DNA of 64,000 nucleotides from Lophium mytilinum (taxonomy: Eukaryota > Ascomycota > Dothideomycetes > Mytilinidiales > Mytilinidiaceae). Positions within the stretch are counted from its first letter, which is position 1, and each line of letters begins with the position of its first letter. The notes below the pieces were generated by a model. It had not been told where the DNA came from, made no database searches, and was given only the letters and a program-made list of their open reading frames with translations. Both the position numbers and the translations under genes were made by a program. The DNA is taken from the NCBI GenBank assembly GCA_010093605.1, contig MU004191.1:861832-925831 (forward strand), written 5' to 3'. Positions 46,726 through 56,047 of this stretch are shown here, in pieces.

Positions 46726-47939
46726 ATGTCTATCACAATGGACACAAAACAGATTAATGAAACGACAAAAATCTACGACCCACTCGATCCAGACGTGCTT
46801 CGCCTTCTCGACCCCGAATTCGTAGAGTACTACAACACTGCCCTAGGGACTAATATCGCGACCCATCACATTCCGCTCTCTGAGGTCCGCGCGAACCCAA
46901 AACGGTACTCAGGTTCGTGGTGCAGAGACTACACGGGCAGTCCAGGCGTCAACAATTTCACCATTCCTTCGAAAGACGGATATCTCGTGAAGTGTCGAAG
47001 CTATAGTCCAGATCCAACTCGGCATGGGAACGGCCCTTTTCCGGTCTATGTAAACTTTCACGGTATTCTCGCAGTGACTATGTTGGAAACGTTTGCAGAT
47101 ACTGAAACTTTGCAGGCGGCGGGTTCGTTTTCGGTGATCTAACTGCAGAAGCGGAGTTCTGCATGATGCTAAAAGACCGTTTTGGTATCATGGTGGTAGA
47201 CGTGGACTATCGCCTTTGTCCAGGTACTAAAATCTATCAAATTTACTCACGGCAACTGACGAGAGATAGAGTACCGCTTTGGCAAGAACATAGAGGATAG
47301 CTGGGCTGCTTTGAAATGGGTACCTCGAACATCTCCCATTATTCCCAACGCTAGCTCACGAATTCTTCTAGGTCCACGAGCATCCTTCCGAATTGAACGT
47401 TCTCTCAGACTCAATATCGATAGGCGGCATCTCCGCCGGCGGCCAACTAGCCTGCGTACTCCAACACATGGCACGCCTCGCAAGACTCCCACTCAAACTC
47501 GGTCAGTTCGCATCCCTCACGTCGTTAACCTTGCTCTTACCTTTCTCACTATCTTATAGCTATCCTCAGCGTCCCAACTACCGACTTCCATACGTACTTC
47601 CCCACGCCAGAACATCGCGCACCCTTCCACCCCCTTCCTTCCGTCGCCCGATTCGCAAAGGCTCCTAGCCTCCCTGCGGCACGCCTCGCGTTCTTTAAGA
47701 GCCATGTTTTCCCCGACGAGCACCTCGAGTTTATCGAGAAGGAGATTCCGCTGATGTGGCGTGCACCGCTCCATGCACCTAATTTTAAAGGGCTCTGTGA
47801 CGCGTTTGTTATCACTGCGGAGTGGCATAGGTATCTGGGAGTTCCGCACCCGTTCATGCATATGACGAAGGCATTGGCGAAAGCGAGGCAGTACGAGGAT
47901 GATGTCTGTGCTGCTTTGAAGATGGCGCATCGGATGTAA
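46726..47939 (+). CDS. Alpha/beta hydrolase (fold-3, hormone-sensitive-lipase type) apparently lacking the acid-residue segment
   Basis: Exons 46726..47062, 47116..47223, 47270..47319, 47372..47501 and 47560..47939 give 334 aa. The oxyanion motif HGGG starts at His112 and the nucleophile motif GISAGG has Ser186. EYRFGKNIEDSWAALKWV and the late histidine block GVPHPFMHM are typical. The oddity is between them: after DAFVITAE, where relatives have a C-D-P-L-x-D-E segment carrying the catalytic aspartate, the sequence passes directly to WHRYLGVPHPF. About two dozen residues seem deleted in frame. The product may be inactive or a recent loss-of-function allele. Its native substrate class would be short acyl esters. 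An earlier in-frame ATG at 46573 is possible. Confidence 0.78.
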
Positions 47940-48340
47940 GTATGCTGAGAGAGGTTATGTGGCCAGGTTTCTTGGGTTCTTGCTAAAGATGAATACCTTC
48001 AAGCCGCTTTAGAGCTTACCTGGCTGCCAGACGTCTCCCCTTCGGTAGTCACTGCAAATTTCAGTATATTTCGTTTAAGATCTAGGTACTATTATATTAG
48101 GGACTTGAACGCTCTCCAAGCCCATTATGCATACATATCAGGTTGCTTCGGGTTGGACGAGGCACATACGGGCAGCACCGAACATATGGTGTTTTGGATT
48201 GAGATTTTTCCCTTTATTCTAACCATACACCCTATTTGATCTCAAAGATATGCCCATTAACACAGAATCTAATCCGGACAACCTGCCGATACCTCCAGGT
48301 AACGATTACTCTGCCCCATAGCCCGGCTCCAACAGGCCGC
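47940..48340. other. Intergenic between convergent genes, no gene seen
   Basis: 401 bp separating the hydrolase gene from the FAD monooxygenase gene on the opposite strand. Nothing was noticed. Confidence 0.5.
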
Positions 48341-49585
48341 CTACTCCGCTGGTGTTCCAAAAATGTCGAAGAATTTCACAAACGCCGTCGCTCCATCCTC
48401 CCCAAACATCGTCTCGCCGTTCTTTTTAGATTCTTCCGCTTTCTCTTTCGAGCGCGCAGCCATATCGACTTCGAACGCCTCCACCAGCGGATCCAGCGCC
48501 CTCTGAAACGCCGCGGCATCCTGCCCAGCAGTCTCATGTGCTTTGATGATGGCGTGGGCCAGCAGCAGCGAGTCCCACATGGCAAGATTAACGCCCTCTC
48601 CGGCCCAAGGTCCCATCAGATGCGCCGCATCCCCAATAACAGTAGCGCCGGCCCTGTGCTCCCACGAGTGATCCACCGGCAGCACGTAAAGCGCTCGAAT
48701 ATCCACCACGCCTCCCGGATTGTCCGTCGTCTCCTCCTCACACGCTACCGTCACCAGCTCCTTTATAACAGGACCCCAGGTGCCGATCAACGCGGGGTCG
48801 CTCAGCACACGCTCTCTGGCGGCTACCGCTGTCTGATTCGCAAGGCCGGCCGTGGCAGCGAAGTGCTCGTCGACCATGGTAAAGAACATATATATGCGGG
48901 CGGAGTCCTGGGGGCCGCGTTGCGACATGACTCCATGACGGTTACCGAGCGCAGAGAAGCTACCCGTCCCCACTAGTTCCGCAAGATGCGGATACTTCTT
49001 TGTGACTTCGCGGATGGTCAGGGTGATGTTTTGCCGGCCCTCGTAGTGCGGTTTGACGCCTGTTAGCAGATTGCGGACACTGGACCAGGCGCCGTCCGCG
49101 CCGATGACCAGGTCGAAGGTCTCTTTCCCATTGGCACCAAAGTCGAGCTCAGTTTCGGTATGCCCCGATGCGGTGGTGGAGCTGGTAGCGGCGAGGAGCT
49201 TGCGACCCCACGTGATCTGGGCGGCGGGCAGATGAGAGACGAGGAGCTTTGTGAGGGCATGGCGGGATATCTCAGGGCGCGAGCTGTTCTCGCCTTCGTC
49301 TCTGTAGAGGATATTACCGTCCTTGTCGGCGACTCTTTGCGCCTCGCTGCATTCGCCGATGAGCTTAAGGAAATCGTTGAATAGGCCGCACTCTTTGATA
49401 GCGGCGAGGCCGGATTCGTCGTGGAGATCGAGCATTCCGGAGGGCTTGGCTAGCTCCTCGTCTGTGGGCTTCTGGCGGAGCTCAAATATGGTGAAGGGGA
49501 TACTGCGTTTGTGAAGAAGGAGAGCGGTTGTTAGACCGGCGGGACCGCCGCCGATGATGGCGATTCTGGGGGAAGGGGAAGACAT
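48341..49585 (-). CDS. FAD-dependent monooxygenase (TetX/PHBH-like)
   Basis: A single exon of 414 aa. It has all three class A flavin monooxygenase motifs: IAIIGGGPAGLTTALLL at the N-terminus (GxGxxG), DLVIGADGAWSSVRNLL (the DG motif) near the middle, and ATVIGDAAHLMGPWAGEGVN (the GD motif) near 300. These enzymes hydroxylate aromatic or polyketide-like substrates using NAD(P)H and oxygen. The sequence is closest in style to the TetX-like branch common in ascomycetes; it should not be read as a resistance gene. The ATG at 49585 is the first true start; the preceding in-frame codons lack ATG. No signal peptide. Confidence 0.9.
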   Translation of the reverse strand: MSSPSPRIAIIGGGPAGLTTALLLHKRSIPFTIFELRQKPTDEELAKPSGMLDLHDESGLAAIKECGLFNDFLKLIGECSEAQRVADKDGNILYRDEGENSSRPEISRHALTKLLVSHLPAAQITWGRKLLAATSSTTASGHTETELDFGANGKETFDLVIGADGAWSSVRNLLTGVKPHYEGRQNITLTIREVTKKYPHLAELVGTGSFSALGNRHGVMSQRGPQDSARIYMFFTMVDEHFAATAGLANQTAVAARERVLSDPALIGTWGPVIKELVTVACEEETTDNPGGVVDIRALYVLPVDHSWEHRAGATVIGDAAHLMGPWAGEGVNLAMWDSLLLAHAIIKAHETAGQDAAAFQRALDPLVEAFEVDMAARSKEKAEESKKNGETMFGEDGATAFVKFFDIFGTPAE

Positions 49586-50079
49586 GATGGAATTGGCTGA
49601 TATCAAAAGAGCGACTGATATGTGTAGGACGGATTGAGACGGTTTTATGAGATGGAAATAATTCTTGAGGGTTGTAGTGATAGAGAGATCTTACCCAGCG
49701 CACCTATCCGTTCGACGCCATAGATATAGACTCTGAAGTCGGGCTCTAGAGTTTTCCGAAATGAAGCTTTCGGGCTATAGTAGAACCCGAGTTGATGCCT
49801 ACCTACACTTGGATACTACAGAAGTATCTGAGCGCCGCTTCTGCCTAACTGATCACTACGAAGCACAAATTAGGGGACGTGCGGTGAGCTGGTCACACGT
49901 CGCAGAGTATTACCTAAATGAATCTAGTGGTTCCTAGCAGTATCTCACGTGACTAGTGCCTAAGGAAGTCTTGAGTTGCACAAGACCACTTCAATCATCC
50001 CAAATAATCCCAAAGTCAAAACTTTGAACCCTAGACTTATACGATTCTCCAGCCCCTATTTGTGTGGATCGCCGTGCCT

Positions 50080-50087
50080 TATATAAA
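50080..50087 (+). promoter_or_regulatory. TATA box, probably of the PNP oxidase gene
   Basis: TATATAAA lies 357 bp upstream of the main ATG and 216 bp upstream of the earlier in-frame ATG. The palindrome at 50089 starts two bases downstream. Confidence 0.5.
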
Positions 50088-50088
50088 A

Positions 50089-50109
50089 AGCGCCACAAGT
50101 TGTGGCGCT
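50089..50109. promoter_or_regulatory. Perfect palindrome, 10-bp arms around one central base
   Basis: The arms are agcgccacaa and ttgtggcgct with a single g between. It is fused to the TATA box at 50080-50087. It could be a dimeric factor site blocking or aiding TATA use, or a hairpin at the start of the transcript. Confidence 0.65.
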
Positions 50110-50436
50110 GCGGGGCGAAAAAATGGATGCCATCATGACTGTATCAACATCCATTCATCAGCCCACTCTCATCTGATATACGGAAGATTTTCCCAACTCT
50201 ATGCGCCAACTAGCTCTCAATTCCCAGCCTTCCAGAATTACCTTCCCCGGATCACCAGCTAGCATTCGAAAAAGCACCCGGGCCTGCAAAGATTCATGCA
50301 CCGCCATTTCCTTACTTCCATAAAGCCTTCGACATTGAACACACAAGCTCTCAACCCAGCAAAAGCAAAACTACAATCTCACAATTCCTCACTCTCTTTA
50401 TCTTACTTCTCTTCCACCACCCTCAAAACCATCAAA

Positions 50437-51186
50437 ATGCTCCACTCCGCCAAAAACACCCACACAGACCCCTCCCCTCCCACCTCCTCCTCTACTACCG
50501 CCCCTCCCCCCGCCAAACTCATCTTCGCCCCCACCGGCGGCAGCGCCGACCCCACAAAAGCCGTGCAATACCTCCAAGGCGAGCTCTCCCGCACCACCCT
50601 CTCCCCCTCCCCGCTCACCCAATTCCACGCCTGGTTCGCCGCCGCGCACGCCGCCCACGTCTACCAACCCGAAACCGTCACGCTGGCCACCGCCTCCCTT
50701 CCCTCCGGCGCCGTCTCCGCGCGCGTCGTCTTCCTCAAAGAACTCGACACGCGCGGCTTCGTCATCTACTCCAACTGGGACACCTCCCGCAAAGCGGCGG
50801 ATGTCGCGAGCAACCCGCGCGCCGCGCTGACGTTCTGGTGGCGCGAGGTCGAGCGGCAAGTCAGGGTGGAGGGGGCGGTGGAGAGGTTGAGTGCGAAGGA
50901 GAGTCAGGTGTATTATGATACGCGGGCGAGGGGAAGTAGGATTGGGGCGTGGGCGAGTCCGCAGAGTCAGGTGCTTGGGGGGAGGGAGGAGTTGGAGGAG
51001 AGGGTGAGGCGGGTGGAGGAGAGGTTTGAGGGGGTGGAGAAGATTCCGGTGCCGGAGTTTTGGGGGGGTGTGAGGGTCGTGCCGGAGGTGGTGGAGTTTT
51101 GGCAGGGGAGGGAGAGTCGGCTGCATGATCGGTTTAGGTATGAGAAGGAGGGGGAGGGGTGGAAGGTTGAGAGGTTGAGTCCGTAA
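50437..51186 (+). CDS. PDX3: Pyridoxamine/pyridoxine 5'-phosphate oxidase
   Basis: A single exon of 249 aa. The enzyme oxidises pyridoxine and pyridoxamine 5'-phosphates to pyridoxal 5'-phosphate with FMN (EC 1.4.3.5), the last step of vitamin B6 salvage. Family blocks are present in order: SARVVFLKELDTRGFVIYSN (FMN), TSRKAADVASNPRAALTFWW, RQVRVEGAVERLS, SRIGAWASPQSQ, and at the C-terminus a WQGRESRLHDRFRY block that binds the substrate. The first ATG of the open frame is at 50296 and would add a 47-residue Ser/Thr/Lys-rich leader without acids (MHRHFLTSIKPS...), which could be a mitochondrial presequence. The internal ATG at 50437 in AAAATG context was preferred. Confidence 0.9.
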   Translation: MLHSAKNTHTDPSPPTSSSTTAPPPAKLIFAPTGGSADPTKAVQYLQGELSRTTLSPSPLTQFHAWFAAAHAAHVYQPETVTLATASLPSGAVSARVVFLKELDTRGFVIYSNWDTSRKAADVASNPRAALTFWWREVERQVRVEGAVERLSAKESQVYYDTRARGSRIGAWASPQSQVLGGREELEERVRRVEERFEGVEKIPVPEFWGGVRVVPEVVEFWQGRESRLHDRFRYEKEGEGWKVERLSP

Positions 51187-52407
51187 GGGGGTGTATGAGT
51201 TAGTGTGGTGGGAATGAGGATGTTTTTTGACTGGCCAATTACACTCCGATGGGGGTTCTCCTGACGGTGGTATCGAGTGAGAAAGAGCGGGATCTGAGCA
51301 GTCATGAATCTATGTAACTGTACTCATGTAGATGCATTGGATATCAGACTGCCTTTTGACTTGTCATCCTGCTAGCTGGGGCACTCCTGATGGTGGTATC
51401 GAGTGTAAGAATAAAGCTTGAACGATGTTATTTCTAGGCGTATGGGATTTAAGACGAGTGTACGGGACTTGAGTTCTTGAGGTGGGAATCAGGCTACCTT
51501 TCATCTACCGGGCCATGTTCCGATGGGAGTCCGCCTCACAGCGGTATTCATATTTCCAAAACTGGCACTCCAGCAGTGCTATATCCGCCTATCCATACTT
51601 ACACGCCTAGGCTTCGACGCTTCTACGACGTGAGTATAGCAACAGGCCATCAGCCTGCTTACCCTAGATTGACATTGTTCAGAGTACCCCTATAGGCCCT
51701 CAAATCCAGACGCGACATCAACTTCCACACAGCAGAATCCAAATTACTTTTACCAGGCGGCTTCTTGCCTATTTAGGACCCTGCTCACAGCGGTATCCAA
51801 TTTCCAAGAAAGTGACAGGCGTCAGTCCGTGCACTCTAGTTTACCACTGCTTTGGTTACCCCCATGATGTTTCGAAAATCCGGGCGGGATGTCAAGTTTC
51901 ATACAGTCAGATTCAGGCTACCGTTCACCTGCCGGCGCTAGGATACTCTATATACAGTGGTGTAAAGCGAGCAAGAGCAAGGCCTTAGCAGTGTTATGTT
52001 AACCTCATTGGCGGTTCCATCTCCGTTCCTGATGTTGAAGTCGACGCAGCGGAGATTAGAGCACCTTCTGGCCAGGTGGATACCTGCCAGCCAGGGCACC
52101 TCTCACGGCGGTGTCGAGTGGTCAAAATTGGAACTCAAACACTGGTCTTTCAACGCAGAAACAGAAAAGACTTTTATTCGACCCCGAGGTAGCGTATGCT
52201 AAACCATCATCCCAAGCACGTGATTATGTAAAACAAAAAGAAACCATAGCGTGTGAACATATAAGGAAGCGTGTGTAAAAATTGGACCGCCGCCGCATGT
52301 GAACAAGTAACCTCCACGTATTCACAACTCCCCAGAGGTCACCCATACAGCTTGCCGGAACCATTGATGAGCATCCTCACCAGCTTGCCGAAACCACTAA
52401 TGAGCAT
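51187..52407. other. Intergenic region dominated by a degenerate repeat array
   Basis: The sequence from about 51220 to 52145 is made of diverged copies of one unit. The rest is the downstream region of the PNP oxidase gene and the 3' side of the minus-strand gene at 52408. No coding capacity is supported. Confidence 0.55.
51220..52145. repeat. Degenerate tandem repeat, about six copies
   Basis: A core like cacctctcacagcggtatcgag recurs in diverged form near 51260, 51391, 51536, 51783, 51950 and 52103. Examples are ctcctgacggtggtatcgag, cctcacagcggtattcata and ctctcacggcggtgtcgag. An upstream module (agattcaggctacctttcat type) precedes most cores, and aatccgggcgggatgtcaag resembles aatccagacgcgacatcaac 170 bp earlier. 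Copies differ largely by C/T and G/A exchanges and small gaps, so spacing varies (roughly 130-250 bp). Boundaries are approximate. Confidence 0.6.
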
Positions 52408-53025
52408 CTACCATATAGTCCGCATCTCTACCACCTTCTCAAACATCTCCCTTGGTACAGCCGAGATCATGCGCAAGTATGCCGTCAGAAACACCCATGT
52501 ATCCCTCGGCAGTTCGGAAAGATCCAGCCAGACAGCGTGCACGGCCTCCGCATTGAAGTATTTATTCGAATACGCGTCCCACGACACCCCTATCGAGAAG
52601 GCCAGAACGCCGATGCCGATGAAGACGTATGACTGATAGCTCCAGCCCCAGAAGTGGAAGATAGCAGAGGGGGGGACACAAGCTGCCTGGAGGTCTTGGG
52701 TGCCTGTGCTATTCATATTGCCAGTCGCATTGCAGAACCGCCAAGGTCCGTCCTTGGTGTGGTTGATCTGGAGATAAAAGGTGACCCAGACCGTGGAGTT
52801 GATGGTGGTGTACTTCATCTCGTGGATCTCATAGTCAGAGCTTGGGCTCGAGAGGTCGATGAGAATGGCGACCTTGGTGGGATCGAAAGGCTTGTCGGAC
52901 AGGATGGGGCCGACGAGGACGAGCAAGACTGCCACCGTGATTAGCTTGGGGTAATGGGGGAAGTGTTAGAACTGTAAGCGAGCGAGAGGGCTCTTACCCA
53001 TGATGATGACAGAGAGGGGCTTCAT
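52408..53025 (-). CDS. Small secreted or membrane protein of unknown function
   Basis: Exons 53025..52998 and 52928..52408 (69-nt intron) give 182 aa. The splice completes a hydrophobic leader: MKPLSVIIM continues as VLLVLVGPILS, a likely signal peptide. The next stretch has possible N-glycosylation sites (NST, NHT, NAT, NST) and two cysteines. A second hydrophobic segment (YVFIGIGVLAFSIGVSW) near residue 120 could span the membrane, leaving a charged helical tail. The layout suggests a small cell-surface protein with a lumenal glycosylated domain. I do not recognise the family. Confidence 0.65.
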
Positions 53026-53595
53026 TTTGGTGGATTTTGGAGCGGGAAGGTCTGAATTGTGGACGTAGAGTTCCGGACTGCGGATGTGAAGGTCTGGATT
53101 CTGGCGTGTAAAGGTCTGAGTTGGGGCGAACGATACGAAGAAAGATGCACACGGAAGCTGTCGAGTAAGCGGTAGGAAGGAGCCAATGGCCTGAGATGAT
53201 TCGAAGAGCTGTGACGCTTGCCGCAACGGCCGGTTTGCGGGTCCTGAGAATGGCGATGAGGATCTCAAGCAGTGCTGGTCAAGTGCACACAGTCCTAGGT
53301 AGAGAGAGTACCATGACGTGACGGAAGCGTCTAGGAAGAAACAATGCAAGCATCAAACAAGCAAGTAGAAAAAGCCCAAAAACGTGCATTAAACCAAAAT
53401 GAATGGTATATAAGAATCCGAGCCGCAAGCCAGCATTGGGTAAAAAACAGATAAACCACAGAGCGTACCCAGTTTAGTTCAAAGCTAACTCAAGACAAGC
53501 ATAAAGACATGAAGACCACAATCGCGTGCGCCAAATTTCCCTTTCTCGGGAGGATTAAGTGAAGACGTTGAAAGCACAAAAGAAAACTATGATTG
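53026..53595. other. Intergenic, no gene seen
   Basis: Promoter of the small membrane protein gene and 3' region of the LisH activator gene; both lie on the minus strand. An A/C/G-rich leader precedes 53025. Confidence 0.5.
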
Positions 53596-56047
53596 TCATA
53601 GATCGCCTCCTGCTTCTACGCCGTCGAGCCCAAAGTTGAAATCGCCTCCCAAAGGCCCAAAAGCACCAGTGTCTTCTGTATGAAGGAATGAATCGAAGTC
53701 GAAATTTTCGAGGACATCAGGTCCATCGACTGCTGGGAAATCGAGGCCGTTAAACTATTCAGTATTAGTGCTGTCGTCAAATCTCGTAATAAAGCGAATC
53801 ATACCTCTTCGCCCAGGTTTCCGAACGGAGCCCCAGGATTGTCCATAGGAGGCTGTTGTACTTGAGGTGCAGGTGCCGCAACGGACTGTTGCGATTGCAC
53901 GTTGCCCTGTTGCCCGTTCTTCTGGCTTGGGTTGAACGAGTTCGCATTCATTGGGGTAATGGGAGTCGAGGGCGTGGGCGTTGGGGCGGTATCTCCCTCT
54001 GTAGCGGGCGCGTTTGCTGCATTCCCCGTGTTCTTCTTTGTAGGCTTCTATAGCGCAAGTTGATTAACGGTGTACACGAGGACGAAAATGGGGGCGCGAC
54101 TTACCTTCTTCGTTTCCTTGGTGTCCTTCTTCCTTGGGTTCGCCTTCGTGCCTTGGGAAGGCGTCGGAGGAGCTGGAGGTTGTGCTGGTGATGAGGGCTG
54201 TGTCCGCGCAGGCTCACCAGTCGGGGGCGCGGGCGGAGGTGGCATGGCGGAGTTCCTCTGTAGCGGTGTGCCCATTGGCCCTCCTGGCTGTTGACCTTGG
54301 TTTGGCATTAGCTGAGGGCCTTGTGGCCAATTTACCCCATTTGGAATCCGGCCACCGTTGCGTTGGATTGTCTCCATTTGCTGCGGGGTAAACTGCCCGT
54401 TGAATTGCGGGTGGGAGCTGGGTGGCCTCATCATAGCGTTGTTTGGCATTTGCTGATAATACTGTGGCGGCATTCCAGGCGGCATCTGGCTAGGATCGAA
54501 ACCATTGGGACCTGGGGAGTTCCGGTTCTGCTGCATGTCGGCAGCCATAGGAGAACCCGGGAGACCTTGCGGGCCCATCTTGGGCGTCTGTTTCCTCATT
54601 TGGTCGTTAGGATTTGGCGATGGTCCGGCTCGACTGCCTGAAGGCGACATGGATGGGGCAAATCCTTGGGCGTTGACGGGCGGTTGGCCATGAGGGCCTT
54701 GGGCCATGTTATCCTGCTCTTGGCGGGCCATCATTAGGCGCTTCTTGTTCTGCTGCTCTAGAAGCATGAGCTGCATCTGGTAGTCCTGGAGAGCGTGGTT
54801 CCCTTGTGGCTGGCCGGGAGCCCCGCCGGGCATTCGAGGTGTGCTGTTGAAGAGGTCTTGGGATCCCTCTAAGCCGCCCTGTCCCATAGGAGAGCCTTGC
54901 GGTATGCCGGGGTTCATTCCCTTCGCCATTGTATGGTTAAAGGCTGTTCTCTGTTGGTGGGCCAGACTCTGGGTATATACCTCTATTGACTTCTGCTGCG
55001 CGTTCTGCGCCTGTGATGCAAACTCGAACTGACCAGACATGTCACCAGGATTCAGGCCATTCGTGGCCATCATCTGGTGAGCATTCGCTGCGGTCGATGT
55101 AGCTCCCATGGGCTGTTGCCCCATCCCCTGACTCCGGGCTCCGCCCATGGGTTGGCCGTTGAAGGCATTCCCCTCAAGTCGCGGTCGCTTGTTTGGCGAC
55201 GGCGCATTGTTGGCGGAGCCTGGCGACTGAGGACGCTGGCCCAAGTCCATTCCAGAGCCATCCCGCGACATTTGCGCAGACATGAGGGCTTGCTGGTTCT
55301 TCATGTTCTGCTGCATCTGCTGGAGTTGCTGCGGATTCCTATTGGTGAGAAGTATGTATCAGCCCACGTCAAGTCGCGTGACGCCAGCTAGATAGACGTA
55401 CCGATTGTTCTGCATGGCCTTCCTCTGCAAATCGTTAGGGATTCCCATACCGTTGGGCATTTGCTGCATCATGTTCCGATATTGCATCGCCGGGGCCGTG
55501 AGCATTCGGTTCTGTTGATCGTTGCGCACCTGCGTTGCCGCCTAACCCAAGTCATCAGCAATCGCATCGCCGGAATCCACGCGAATGTGCTGCTCCTTAC
55601 CCTTGTGTGGTTTAGATAGTTGTGAGCGGACGGTGTGCCTCCACGCCCCCGCGCGGCGCCGAACAGCTCCCAAAACTGATACCACCAGTCTAATAAAAAT
55701 GAGTTGTCGGTCAATTGGTTCTCAGGCACGTCTGGTAGTTCCAGATCATCCGGCCGGCCTTGAAGGCCGTTCGCCTTCGAGTCTGTGTCTAGAGCATCCA
55801 CGCCGTTCAAAGCCCGACCATTCGGGTTTCCCTTCTGGCCGGACTTCAGCTTGACTGGGGCCTCTTCCTTGAAAAGCCGTGCTGTCTGATAATGGCTGTT
55901 CTTAAGGAGGTATTCGTAGATGTAGGTGTTCAGCTGCTTATTAGCGTCGTCCATTGGCAGGTTGCGACGGTTGTTCATCGTTGGCGTACCGCCCACGGGA
56001 CCGCCGGCGGTGTTCATACCGACCATGTTGACCTGTTGCTGATTCAT
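53596..56047 (-). CDS. LisH-domain transcriptional activator (Flo8/SomA-like)
   Basis: Exons are 56047..55601, 55541..55402, 55338..54105, 54047..53805 and 53754..53596. Introns are 50-63 nt; the product is 740 aa. The LisH motif is clear at about residues 33-65 (DANKQLNTYIYEYLLKNSHYQTARLFKEE), shown here in part only by its core LNTYIYEYLLKNSHY. A conserved segment with DNSFLLDWWYQFWELFGAA follows, the LUFS-type region. The long middle is Gln/Met/Pro/Gly-rich. A Lys-rich stretch (PRKKDTKETKKKPTKK) may be a nuclear signal, and the acidic end (FNGLDFPAVDGPDVLENF) suits an activation domain. Yeast Flo8 and Aspergillus SomA with this layout control adhesion, development and filamentous growth downstream of cAMP/PKA. 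The orthology is inferred from architecture. Confidence 0.88.

Larger units (their letters stand above)
49586..50436. other. Divergent promoter region of the monooxygenase and PNP oxidase genes
   Basis: It contains a CACGTG at about 49948, a TATA box at 50080 and an adjoining palindrome at 50089, listed separately. The frame from an ATG at 50296 is open into the PNP oxidase gene. No separate gene. Confidence 0.55.

Noticed and set aside
50398-51126. 242-codon minus-strand frame overlapping the PNP oxidase gene
   Set aside because: It is the antisense shadow of a GC-rich coding region; the plus strand carries all the family motifs.
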